Assembly: GCA_002189035.1 (NCBI GenBank)
Contig: NEEC01000014.1
Coordinates: forward strand, 1,986,501-2,050,500
Reading direction: 5' to 3'
From: Utricularia gibba
Lineage: Eukaryota > Streptophyta > Magnoliopsida > Lamiales > Lentibulariaceae
DNA length: 64,000 nt
The notes under the pieces were generated by a model. That model made no database searches. It was not told where the DNA came from and saw only the letters and a program-made list of their open reading frames with translations. This document shows positions 33,994-46,000 of this stretch, one piece after another. How positions within the stretch are numbered: the first letter of the stretch is position 1; each line of letters starts with the position of its first letter. The position numbers and the translations under genes were made by a program.

Positions 33994-36125
33994 CTATGAG
34001 CCCATTAATGTCTTCTCGGCCCAATTAGAAACAAGCTCGTTTGAGAGAAGAACTGTGAAGGAGAAATCGTGGGGAATCCAATCAATTCTCTTCCACAGCC
34101 TTCCGTTGTCAGCCACCTTCCTCCATGATGCTGAAGGCAATGCGTGGAAAATCTCTTCCGCCAAAGATGATTGAGTGTAAATCTCCGAATCCTTCACGAA
34201 ACACTCCACATTTTTCGGTACGAGAACTCTGTTTTCCTTGTGTCGCTTTACGTTCATTTGAATGTACTCTTCTTTCGCCGTTTCCAGTTGCTTCAACACT
34301 TTCTTCCCCGAGTATACTCGTATCTGAGACAACGTTGTTGAAAAAGGAACTTTTTTTTATGATGATGATGATTGATCGCGGCATACCGGTGGATCAGATT
34401 TGCATCCAGTAGAAAGGGCGAAACGGAGACGTGGCTCACTGGGTTTTATGGCATATGAATTGAGTTGAACTCCGGTTTTGAACTTTGACTTTGGAAACAG
34501 CAACAGATTCAGCCACTGCACGCATGCATTGAATGTAATACGAGAAAGGGAAGAAACAGAAACTGTTAGTTTATCGAATGTTGGTGTAATCCATTTGAAA
34601 ACCTGCGCGGGGCGTGGTGTTCTGCATCGTAGAATCGAGCTTTGGATTGTTTCTATGTCTACAGGGAGACCTCCAACGATGTATGCAGCCTGGATCAATG
34701 AAAATGTTGTGAAAAAACAGGGAAAGGGACTGAGAAGTTGAAGTTTGAGTGGAATCTTGTTACCTTTAAAACTAAATTTGTCCGCCTAATGTTTCCTCTT
34801 GGAATCCCATGAACCAGAAATGCCTGCAGATTTTTGGATCAGAGTGGAATGTGCAGCGTAATGTGAGCATGTATGAGCAGAATCTTCTTACATGCATTAC
34901 TAGTGAATTGTGAATATTGATCCAAAAGGCCATCTTCTCTTCATGCTTAAGCTTTCCGGGATCAACTTTGGCTAATCTAGATATAATTGATCTGAAATAT
35001 GTAGTGATCAGGCCTAACAGCTCATATGTATCATAGATATATCGATAGCACTACAAGATTTCAAGTACCTATAATGGTGGAGCAAGTGGTAAGTAGATTT
35101 GAGCATTTGGGAGTTTGTGAGAAGGCCTTGTATTTTAACTGCAGGGAAGAAAGACTGACGAGGTTCTTTCAATCCGTCAAATCCGAATGCGTCATGCCTT
35201 GAAAGGGGATGATCAGAGAGATGGCAATATATCAATGAGATACATTTGATCATCTCCTCAGAAAGCCAATTCGGAGTTTTATCTGTTGGACAGTCTCCCA
35301 GGGCAGCATTTGAAGTTGAATTATGCACCCTCTGCAGGCATTATTCCAAGTAAGGAAACACCCTTTTATTGACATTTATGTGAAACCACAGTTTGGAAAA
35401 CTAGAAGCAGGTACCTCAAGCATTGACAAGGGCAAGGAGTGGTAAATATCTGGAGTTTCACATGAAGGTGATGCCCGAAAAGAGGAAACCGAGTTTCTTG
35501 ATAGTGAGGAATGACTCCGGTGGATTCCGGAGTCAGTTAGCTTTTCCCCCACAAGAATGCCCGGATTTAGCTTTTCCTTGGAAGAAGGGATGCTGCATCT
35601 ACGAGTTGTGTCTTCCCCCAAATTGTTGGTTTCATCATTGTTGCCTCTTCTATCAGCCAAATCGGGCATCTTCTTCACACAACTACTACTCAGTGATTGC
35701 AGATACTTCTCCAAGCACAGGACTTCCAACTCCAGAAGGGAAACTTCCTTGATCAGATCCTCAGCAGGCTGGAGAAGAAATGGCCCACAAATTCAAAAGG
35801 GAAGGAACACAAGGTTTCATCAGTTTTCAGCGATCAAAAATTGAGATTAAGGTAAAAAATAACCTTAGAAAGTGATTTATAAGCAGGTTCATCAAACAGA
35901 GGCTGGAAACTCAGAGCTTTCTCCAATGCAGCCCTAATGGCTTTCTGGGCATCCAATTCTTTCTGAAGCTGGAGAATCTACAGAAGCAGCATTTCAAATT
36001 TTCATCCTTAAAATGACACTCTCTCTTCTCTTAAAACAAAAAATTACCTCTTTTTTCAACAGGTCCTGCGTTTGTCCTGGGGATAATCTTCTTCTTCTGG
36101 TGTCCAAACTACTGGAATACCCCAT
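33994..36125 (-). CDS. DUF547 protein with N-terminal MIP1-type leucine zipper
   Basis: Nine exons (36125-36048, 35977-35864, 35768-35415, 35331-35069, 34991-34892, 34823-34764, 34689-34603, 34515-34387, 34323-33994) in phase give 504 residues. The N-terminus has a coiled segment (DLLKKE, LQLQKELDAQKAIRAALEKA and LIKEVSLLELEVLCLEKYLQ) like the ternary-complex-factor MIP1 leucine zipper. A Ser-rich linker and the NWLSEEMIKCISLIYCHL block follow. The C-terminal DUF547 domain shows KMAFWINIHNSLVMHAFL, AAYIVGGLPVDIETIQSSIL, FKTGVQLNSYAI, LRFALSTGCKSDPP and RVYSGKKVLKQLETAKEEYI. The family is widespread in plants with no agreed biochemical function. An additional upstream exon cannot be excluded. 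Confidence 0.88.
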
Positions 36126-37828
36126 GACAGCTCCGAGGAATACAGTTGCAGAGATGTTTCACTAGCAGACGGAGGGAAGAAGAATGGAGGAAGGAAGTGT
36201 AAAGCGAACCCGACAAGAAAGAGCCAAACACTTAGAAACAGAAATGAAGAAAATGCATCTCATCCCATGAAAAGTTCCACCGCTGTAAGAGGAGACGCAC
36301 TCACCGCAAACCCCACCCACCAGCACTAGCCTGCCCACAGACAGCTTCACATCCAAATTAAGGGAATATTGAGATGCAGCCGAAATGCGGAAATGTCAAA
36401 TAATCCAGGAGTTATATAGGGCAAGGACATCCTCCAGATCTATGCACTGAAAGGAAGTCAAACCAAGAAAAGTCAAGGTACGGACATCGTTTTTTTTTTT
36501 TGCTAAATAACGAGTATCATGGAGTTGCCATATTTAAGTACATTTTACCGTCCAAAATCATTTGTTTATGATATCCCAAAAAATACTCCGCAGGGAATCT
36601 TGACCTTTTGAGGGGATACGAATTTCCTTTTCTGTGGCAGGGAAGATCCGAGAATAGTGATGGGTCTTATGAATTCAGAAGGTCGGAATACCTCCCCTTT
36701 TTGACTTGTGAAGAAGGGTTGCCATCTTGAAGTTGGTTTCATCCCCAATTGACCCGTCACGCATAAAAAGAAGCGACTTTGGCCTCATCCTCATTTGAAG
36801 CCGAAACCCATGAGTTCGATTCAGGTGAAAAAAGGCAAGGTATTCCGACCTATTTGACTTGGGTCGGGTCGAATCATTTGGATGTCTGTTCCATGATGTT
36901 GTAGTCATAGTCGAATGCAAAATGGGGGCAGGCATCATTAGTGGATCATTGGCTTATTGTTCATGTTCCTGTGGTTTTTTTTTCTTTTGAAAAAGCTAGG
37001 GTTTGAAAAATTAACCAGCTTTTTCCAGTGCCAGTGCACCACATGGGTAAGGGTAAAAGGCTCCATCAGTTCATTTTTGTGGGCTTGGCCTTTGTCTGTG
37101 GGTCACAGGCACAGCAGCTCACTGGAAAAGGGGGAGAGTCATGATGATGATCAACAACATCACAGTGGACACGAAAATGTTCACTGTCAAATGGTGAAAA
37201 AGTTGCTGCCTCATTGGGAATTACTCATAATGTATCCAAGGATGACTTACTTTCAACAAATGTACGCTAACTACACACTTTGCACAAAATAAATACACCT
37301 AAACAGGAGGCTGTGTATACACCTAAGCAAGAGGCTGTCTGAAACTGACAACAACGACACACTAAACCATGACAGCAGATAGGCTTGACAAGGACTGGTG
37401 CGCAGGTAAATGAAGCAAAAAGCAGGAACCGGCCAAAAGTTTTGACCAACTCATGCGGCATTTCAGAAAGAGAAAAGGGAACCAGAAGAACCGACGGTGA
37501 AGTTTCGGCCTAGAAAGTCAAAGGGAGTTAAGCGCAGAAAGGGATCATGACTGCTGCTGCAACAGCAGCATCTGCATGCAGTTTCCTGTCTCAAAAGTTC
37601 ATAATGGTACCTGAGGAAAAATAGGACCAAAAGAGAAGATGAAATCTGAGGATTTTTATGGTTCTTATGTTTAATGTTCTGTGACAAGTGGATTTCATGA
37701 TACTTCTAATGCGAGGTTATAATTAGAATCGGAAGCAGAAAACTGAACGATACATGGGAACCGAGCGAGGAGACGGGTTACAGTTTCCCAGTCCCTTGAA
37801 GAAATGTGACTTGACTTCTTTGGTCAGA
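36126..37828. other. Intergenic region with a 172-bp inverted-repeat element
   Basis: Between two minus-strand genes. It contains the DUF547 gene's 5' leader and promoter (36126-36600), an inverted-repeat element at 36680-36851, and a 22-bp imperfect direct repeat at 37295-37316 and 37319-37340. ORFs such as plus 36957-37292 are low-complexity and unconvincing. Confidence 0.5.
36680..36851. mobile_element. Possible MITE-like inverted-repeat element
   Basis: A perfect 14-bp inverted repeat (AGGTCGGAATACCT at 36680-36693 and its complement at 36838-36851) brackets about 144 bp. The similarity extends a few bases inward as a pyrimidine-rich stretch. No coding potential lies inside. A non-autonomous transposon is a reasonable reading, but I see no clear target-site duplication. 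Confidence 0.35.
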
Positions 37829-39185
37829 TCACATTTCACCGAGTTCACTTCGGAGAAGATAGTTTTCATCATCTAGTTCGTCGTGGAGAAGCCTTAGAGA
37901 TGGCACACCAACATCTTCATGGCATCCCATGTCAGCTGATGATGATGACCTTTTTCCCTGCAAGATAATCGTCAATCATCTAGGAGTCAATGGAAATGGA
38001 TACCGGTAAGCTTATAGAGCAGAAATAGTTTAACCTTCTTCAAAGCGTATACAAAATAATGGAACCCGTCTCCAAATGTGCTCCATTCAACAGACCATGT
38101 AAATGTTGGAGCATTGAAGAAACGTCGCCTGAAATGCGGCTGCATAATGTAAAGCATGGATTAAGCATCTTTGTACCAAAACGAGAAGGTGGGGCAGTGA
38201 TTTCTATCTCCTCACCTGGCCAAAGGTGATGGAGATGAAGACACCATGGGGCTTCAGTACTCTGTGAACCTCTTCGAGCATTTTCATAACTTTGCTCACA
38301 GTTGCAGGCTCTGGATTCCATGGATCACCCGCATCCACAAGCAACACATCCTTTAAGATGACATACAGTATAATTGAATGACAAGCAACAGACACTTGAT
38401 GCACAGAATCTAAATCAATGTCGAAATCTACATACACCAACACCAAGAAGGACACGCAGTATTCGAGCCTTTACAAACAAGAGTCTCAAACGTTAAGATT
38501 CTAAAAGAGTTATTCCAGAGCTTGTACCATTGTTCCCTTCTCCACAATGACATCAAAAATTTCATCTTCAAAAGGCAGGTCTAACATGTCAGCTTCCAGC
38601 ACTTTAATTTCTGGTAACACAACGTAGGCAACATTGAAAACTTCGAGCTAAAAAACTGCAAGAAATTCTCACCGCGTATAGTCACACATACATAAAAAAG
38701 GATCAAAATAGACATAAAAAATGAAATTCCATCGACCTTTGTATCCCTTGCAACATAGCCGTTGCTTCATCTTCTCAACAGCAACAGAGGATAAATCAAT
38801 GCAGGTGATTTCTGTAATTCCATCTCTGTATAGCCCCTCTGACAGCTGAGAGTTCCCGCAACCCACTTCCAACACCTGTTTAAGCATAGCTATAGTTCTC
38901 ATCATACCAAACAAAACGATGGGTAAAACTCACAGAATGATTGGGCTCGATATACTGAAGCATCAGGTGCCGAAAATGGGAATAATCTTTGAACCATTCA
39001 TAATGCTCCTCCTCCGTAAACCTCTGATCCCTGAAATCCAAACATTCTCAGAACATGCAAAACAATCTTTCTCTGAACACACAAATTCGAAATGGGGATG
39101 CATCGAATTACCAGTAACTAATATCCAGGTAATCTGAAGCACTAGAAGGAGCAAAACCATGTTTGGCTGTGCCGGATTCATCCAT
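37829..39185 (-). CDS. SAM-dependent methyltransferase, EEF1AKMT4/METTL13-like
   Basis: Seven exons (39185-39112, 39030-38934, 38875-38737, 38610-38528, 38350-38216, 38139-38035, 37957-37829) in phase give 253 residues. Class I methyltransferase motifs are clear: motif I VLEVGCGNSQLSEGL, the acidic strand end CIDLSS, post-I LEADMLDLPFED, and FDVIVEKGTMDVLL. Upstream is the DYLDISYWDQRFTEEEHYEW block, common to the METTL12/13 and EEF1AKMT4 group that methylates lysines of elongation factor 1A in animals. After motif III come HRVLKPHGVFISITFGQPHFRR and a C-terminal strand WSTFGDGFHYFVYALKK. The plant substrate is not known; eEF1A is an inference from the family. Confidence 0.88.
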
Positions 39186-40022
39186 GACCAAACAATTTAG
39201 GGTTTCCTTCCTGAGCAATGTCCTATTCGATAATCGTCCAGTCAGGTTATTTTGGGGATGGGCCTAAATACGTAATGAGCCTCACAACCAACTTCACAGC
39301 CCAAATTGTCCATTTTTATTTGATTCTAGTTTCTAAATTTAGATATTCAATTTTCATATCTCACATTTTTTTGAATAAATTGTATATAATTATACTTTCT
39401 ATTTATATATAATTAACGTTCTTTTGGTGTTTTGTGTGTTTGTCGACGTTTACGATTTTAAAACAAAGTGAAAAAAAAAAAGAAATTAAAGCATTTGGGT
39501 AGTTCGAGAATATGCTAAAAATAGCTCCAGAGAACGTGGATGAATTTCAAGCAAGTTATCGAAGTGGGTTCCGAAGTACCGCGATTTTTCGCATTCTCGT
39601 GTGAAACAAAGTACAGTTCTCCACTGTCGCTGTGCGTCTTACCAATCCCGCGAAGTTAGGCGCGCCAATTTATGTGGGTTCTGCGAATTTCCGGGCGCAG
39701 CGAAGCCGAACACATGAGCTTGCTGCACGTCGGTTTGCTTTTTCTGGTTGGTGACGACTGATTGCGTTCAGTAATATGGCTTTCTGGAATCATGTCATTT
39801 TTTCTGATTGAAGAAGATCGGCTTCAGTAGTTTGGTAACTCAGTTCTTCATTCGTGTTTGAATCTGCTACGCAATGAAGTGTTTTGGTTTTACTAACCCG
39901 TCTTTTTTTTTTTCGAAGTTTCTCTTTCCGTGCGTTTCTTGTGACAGTTAACTGGGAAGGTGTTCGTATGTGGCACTTAAGGCTCAAGTTTGGATTTTGA
40001 CGGAGCTGGAGCCAGATTACGA
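39186..40022. promoter_or_regulatory. Divergent promoter, methyltransferase and MED13
   Basis: About 840 bp between two divergent start codons. Site II-type boxes occur at 39259-39264 (TGGGCC) and 39298-39303 (AGCCCA), near the methyltransferase. The rest, about 39600-40020, looks like the MED13 5' leader. No TATA box is evident. Confidence 0.45.
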
Positions 40023-43000
40023 ATGTGGACAAATATTTTCAAAATTGTAGGTCGCGAGCGATATGTTTTGGTGCATCCAGCATATTTTGTTGTTCTTGCT
40101 TCCATTTTTTTTTTTATGTTGCCGTACTTTACTCTGAATAGATATGAGGTTTGCTGAAGGATTGGCCTGATTTCTCTGTTTTTTTTTTTTTTGAAAAAAC
40201 GTTATTGATTAGTGTTGTTCATACATTTTATAGCCGTTACGTGCGTATTAGCAGAAATCAAAATAGGTCGTCGTGATTTCTTTGTTCTTGTTTGTAAAGT
40301 GATGCAGTATTTGCCCTTTTTTTTCTTGTTCTTGCTGATAAATATTCTCATTTTTTTTAACTAATTCCGCTTCAACAGAGTGGCTTGCATCAGATATCGT
40401 GGTTCCAGTTTCTTCCTCAAGAATTCGATTTTAATGTGCTGGCCGATAAAAGGTTGGTACTCAGCCACCTGAAATTTAGGAAAATTTGAGCAGACAATGT
40501 GACAAGATAATCAAACTAGAAAAATCTTTACCTTTAGTTGATTATTCTTTATGACGGTTTGAAATTATAGATAACTAATGTGGTGCACAATGAGGATAAC
40601 TAAGCATCCAATTTCCTTTCATTTAGTAACCAGGTGCTATTTAACCTGGGTAGTAAGTGGATGTGGATTTTCTTATTGCTTATCTTGGTTTTGGATTTAT
40701 GATATTCTTCTGGCATTATATCATGAAGCCACAAATTGGACCAGAAAGATGCAGCAATGGTGTCAGTGCTTTCAGCGCATCTGCAGCTGCAGAAGGAGGG
40801 TTTTTTGAGCTCATGGACGAACTATTTCGTGGGACCTTGGGACCCTTCTCAGGGTTTGCACAACCCTGGTACGGGTTATTTTAGCATATTGCATGACGTA
40901 TTTTAGCCTGATGTCTCTCAAGAATTTTACCTGTCATTTATGCAGACGAAAAGATTAAGCTGTGGCTTTTTCTCCCTGGACAGCACTCATCTGTTGTTGA
41001 AAAGGCACAGGTTGCTGTTGCTAAGTTGAGAGGTTTGTCTACATCGTGAATTGTTTATCAGATCTTTTTATGTGCCTAAATTCGATGGTTCACCTAAGTT
41101 GTACAATTTTTTGTGGAAGTTCTGGCATCTGGAATTTGGGTTTCACCTGGTGATTCTGAAGAATTTGCTTTTGCCCTTTCTCAGGCATTAAGGAACTGTA
41201 TTGAAAGGTAGAAGAATATATTTTTTCTTGCATTCTTAGGGATGCGTATGTTACCTCTGCTTTTTCCAATTTATTTGACAGACCTTTAAGGGGACTTTCA
41301 TATGTGCGATTTGGGGATGCATTCTCAAAGTACCATCCACTTATGCAGAATGAAGAACCATTCAGGTTGGCTTTTGATGATCATGATGGAAATTGTTAGG
41401 TTTGAGGAGCCATTATTAGATCTCCTAGTGCTTTGTGTGGTTCATTTGATTCTTTGTATTCCAAATATTCCAACATTAGGGATGTTCCTGTGCCCGTTAT
41501 GCAACGCCTCTATTTTTTGGAGCACTCTCTGGGATAGTTCTTCTTTTAGGATATCCAATTGAAGTTCTATCATTACTATGCAGGAGGGGTGAGCCTGTCG
41601 CTGAGTTCATTTTTGCTGCAACGGAGGAAGCAATCTTTGTGCATGTCGTAGTGTCAGCTAAGTTAATAGCCTTTATTTATTTCATCTTTTATTCTGCTCT
41701 AGAACATTAGTTATAAAAGCATGGTGTTAACTTTCCTAAATGTTTGTCATGTGCTTTTTCTTATTTCAAGGAATGTTCGAGCTCTTTCAAGCTCTGATAT
41801 CGAACCATTTTTCAGTAGTTCCACAAGGCATTCCAATGAACGAATTTCAGGTTTCTTTTCTCGTGCCCTTTTTATGTGTTTAAGACATTGAACTGTCATG
41901 AGAGTAAATAATTGGCTATAGTTCTCTAGTGTTTCATAAGATTTGTGATGATGATGTGAGGAATGTCCATCAGTTATTGTTTATATTTAATTTTGGATTC
42001 ATTAATTTGGCATTATTTTTGTTGTTTTTCAGTTGTTGTGTCACCCCATGGTATGCTGGGGAAGCTCACAGGGTATTGCCCTGACGATCTAGTAAAGCAG
42101 GTTTACCTTGGGTATGTGGATCTGCTTTCTAGAATCATGCATTATTGCATATTATATATTGTGTTCAACTTCTTATGTTTTGAGCAGATCAGGGAAGGTT
42201 AGAGATTCAAGTGAACTTGTAGGTCTTTCCCACAATGTTTCTCAAGGTTCTGGAGTTTCTGGTCAACCACGGGGACAAAATTGCTTTGTTGAAGTGACAT
42301 TAGGCAGTGGCAGGGCCATGCAAAAAAGTGCAAATGTACATAGTACTACACCCGACAAGTTTCTAGTTTATGAAAAGCATTTTGTATATCCAAGTGAAGC
42401 TGTGCTTGTTCCTCTCATGCGAATATGCTTTGCGAGGTCATCTCTGAAAAGGTAATTATTTGATGAATTACATAGGTTTTTTAAATGCCCAATATTTCAT
42501 TCCCATTATGAGCATTCATGTCATTGGAATGGGACCTCAGCAAGCATGCTCAGTGCAGGCAATTAGTATTTGAATACCCTATGAATATCAATAGGTAGAA
42601 CGTCATCAACTTTCTCTTGGAGCTCTGAATGATATGCTCAGTTACGATGCCTCTGTTTTCATTTTTCTCACATCTTATTTGATCTGTATTTTCACTGTTC
42701 AATGATTCGTGGTGAAATGTGTAACTAGTTTATTTGTACTGAAATCATGAAATTGAAGAAGTTTGAATGTAAATTATGTGCTATGAAGAATGTGGATTAT
42801 TTGTAAACTTGCAGTCTCAATCGCATTTTGAAGGCGACTTTGTTCCCATGGTGCCCCCCGCACCCCAATGTGCTGTTGAAAGTGACCTCTTTTTCAATTT
42901 TTCAGATTCTGGCTACAGAATTGGGTTGGTCCATCATTGTCAGGTTCAGCACTTTATGTTAACAGGTTAGCCTACAGATTTCACCTTTAAAATTCCATTT

Positions 43001-46000
43001 ATTTATTAAATGCATCCTGTTCTTCACTTTGCTTAGTGATCTTCACAGTGATGACAGAGTTGCTTCGAGGGCTGGATCATCTCTTGGCCGAAATGAAACT
43101 CGCTCTGGATATGGGTATCACAGTAGCAGTAACAGCAACAGTAGTAGCAACTGCAGCATCAGTAGTTCATCTGCTGATGGTGATCATAAGAACATGGAAG
43201 GTGGTGATCTAGAGGCAGATGCAGACTCGTTAATGACCAGACAGTCGGCATTGTCTTCATTGGATCCAGTACCGAGTGATGGCCCTCAATTGGTATGTTT
43301 TAACATTTCCCCTTTGTGTTCTTCGTTTCCTACATACTCATTTCATTGTCTGCACAATGAATGACTCGTTTCAATTGATACGTGTGACCTTAATAGGGAA
43401 CTGTTGCGTATTGCCATTTAGTGATTGAATTTTGCCATGCTTAGTAGTGAGCTCTTATGGTGTGAACTATGTACACATTACCTTATTTATTTAATTCTTG
43501 TTCGCAAACTTGTTGTCATCATTTTTGTTTTACGGAATCAATTTCAAAATTTGAAATTTTTACCATTGTCTCAGTCTTCTTAAATTTCACATATTTTGTA
43601 TTTCGGCCTCCTAGACGCCATCGCCATGTTTGGTATGCTTCCATAGGTTATTGTAACCATCCTCAGCATTTCATCCAGATTATGTTTCAAAATACGGGAC
43701 TCTGGTCTTGGGTGCATGCTAAATGAGTTTTGAGTTATTTCTCAAAATTTGTTTGGGGATGCTATGTCATGTGCTTTCTGCTGGACGGATCAATTCCCAT
43801 ATGATGCCTGCTGGTGCTGGTTTTATTTTAGATGACTTTGGTTGTGTTCATTGGAAGAATGCCTTCTCTATTTCCGTTTCAGGGCTCCAAAAGGCCACGA
43901 GCAGGAACCTCAGAGTCATGCGGTCAAGGCACTGTTATAAATCCTGCAATAAATGATTATGGTACTGGAGAGGTCAATAACATGGGCGACTCTGGTTCTG
44001 CAAACGAACAAACTGTTAATCAGTGGGGGTGGGATGATGATGATAAGGGCATGGGGATGGACATCCAAGAGTTGTTGTCTGAATTTGGTGATTTTGGAGA
44101 TTTTTTTGAGGATGACGCTTTACCGTTTGGTGAGGTAATCCATTACATAAAGTAAAACTAGTAACAACTAGAGGTTTGGAAAAATAATCGGTTGCTTTTT
44201 TCTCTTCTTTTTGTATCACTTCCCTTGGTTTTTTCCATTTAAATACTGTGATGAAATACTTGTTCCCATTTTATAACATCTCAAATATTTTGAACCTTCT
44301 ATAATTTTTTTTGTAAATGAGACTTTTTCTGCAGCCTCCTTCAAGTGAACAATCTCAAGCTCCCATGTTTCATGTACCTGAGGGCGTAGAGGTAGCAAAG
44401 AGTCCCAGCAGCTCTATGATGGATGTATCAGACCAGATGCTTTTACCTTCAGGTATTTCATCTTTTGATAACCCCAACCAACTACAGACCCCTGCAACAT
44501 TTGAAGATTTTCCTAGCAAAATCAATGAAGCCACTAAGAGTTCTTCTGGTAAAACTGTCAAAGAGCTTCCATTTTACAATGTTGAGTTTGATCATGTGGT
44601 CAAGGCTGAAGCAGAAATGACATTTGCTCCTAATTACGGGGCTGTTGAAGCCCCTGGTGGTGATAGTTCTTCAGTTATATTCCAGAGCCCATATACCCCA
44701 AAAGATTACAAAATGGACTGCGTTTCTAGCTCAAATGGTTACGTGTATTCTGCAACACCTCCATCTTCTCCTGTATTTACTGGGTGTGAGAATAAATCTG
44801 TCTTGCCTGCAAGTATGAAAGCATGGAAAGAAAGGAGCAACAAGGCTGCATTAAAATCGAGCAAGTACTACACACATGTTGACAAGGGGAAACAACCAAA
44901 TGTTGCAAGTCAGAATTATTTGTCTGGATGTGAAATCACAGCGGCCCCATCTCAGTTTTCTAGTTTTGGAAAACAGGATGCGAAATCTCTCCCAAATAAG
45001 AGTAGTGAAGGTTCCCTGGGAGGAGACAACATCCTAACATCTTTAACGAATGGAGTTGCTTCACAAATTGAATGCCTTGTGTGCCAGGCTTCGATGTGTA
45101 GGCTCCGACATACACTCATGCCTTCCAGAAACCTGTTGCCCTCCAATGGGAGTGGATTGTCTGTAAATAGCAATACAAATCAGTCTCAAGCGGATATGGA
45201 TAACATTTCTGGGAAATTTGAGTTGAAAAAGAAAGAAATGATTCCCGGCAGGATTGCAGGTGATACTGATACAAGGATGCTTGATGGGCCTTTGAATGCA
45301 GCAGTTGGTGTCTGGAGATCTGTAGGAATTCCCAAAATCAATAAAACAAGTAGCCTAACCATGGAGGGTGCACCCCTTCCCCTAAACTCATTCATTGAAG
45401 AGAGCATGCTCCCTTACGGACAGCAACAACCACTCCAGGAGCTTCTTGATGGCATTGTATTACTTGCACAGCAAGCTACTTCATTTGTTGACCTAGCCCT
45501 GGATGCTGATTGCGGTGATGGTCCTTTTGGTTTGCTTGCACTTGAAGAGCAGTCAAGGCGTGGGCTTTCCTGTGGACCTTCGATGGCACATGCTGGTTGC
45601 GGTGGCCTTTTAGCTTCCTGTCATTCCCTGGATATTGCCGGCATTGAGCTTGCCGATCCACTCTCAGTTGATGTAAGGCTTTGTGTGACAAAACCTTTGT
45701 TCCCTATAAATGATCAGCAAAATAATGTAGTTTGCGATACCACTCTTAATGTTCAGAAAATACTTTATCTGCAAAACTGAATGGATAAAAATGCAGAAAG
45801 TCATGGATTTTGTGATTTTGATGTTGGTTTATGTGAATTCCACAGCAGTTCTTAGAATAATATTTGGTAAATCTATTTTTAATATCAGGTACAGGCATCA
45901 ATGACTATTAGTTTGCTTCAGTCAGACATAAAGGCCGCACTAAAATCTGCATTTAGCAGTGTGGAAGGACCTCTATCTGTTGCTGATTGGTTTAGGGGGC

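Noticed and set aside
36957-37292. Plus-strand ORF of 111 residues
   Set aside because: Phe/Leu-rich low-complexity start and no family resemblance.
42800-42905. Extra MED13 exon in a coding-like stretch before the exon at 42906
   Set aside because: The previous exon joins the FWLQNW exon in phase without it and matches the family there.
45673-45780. Continuation of the long MED13 exon to an in-frame stop
   Set aside because: A GT donor at 45673 and the next exon at 45889 restore the conserved DVQASMTISLLQSD reading, so the stop is intronic.
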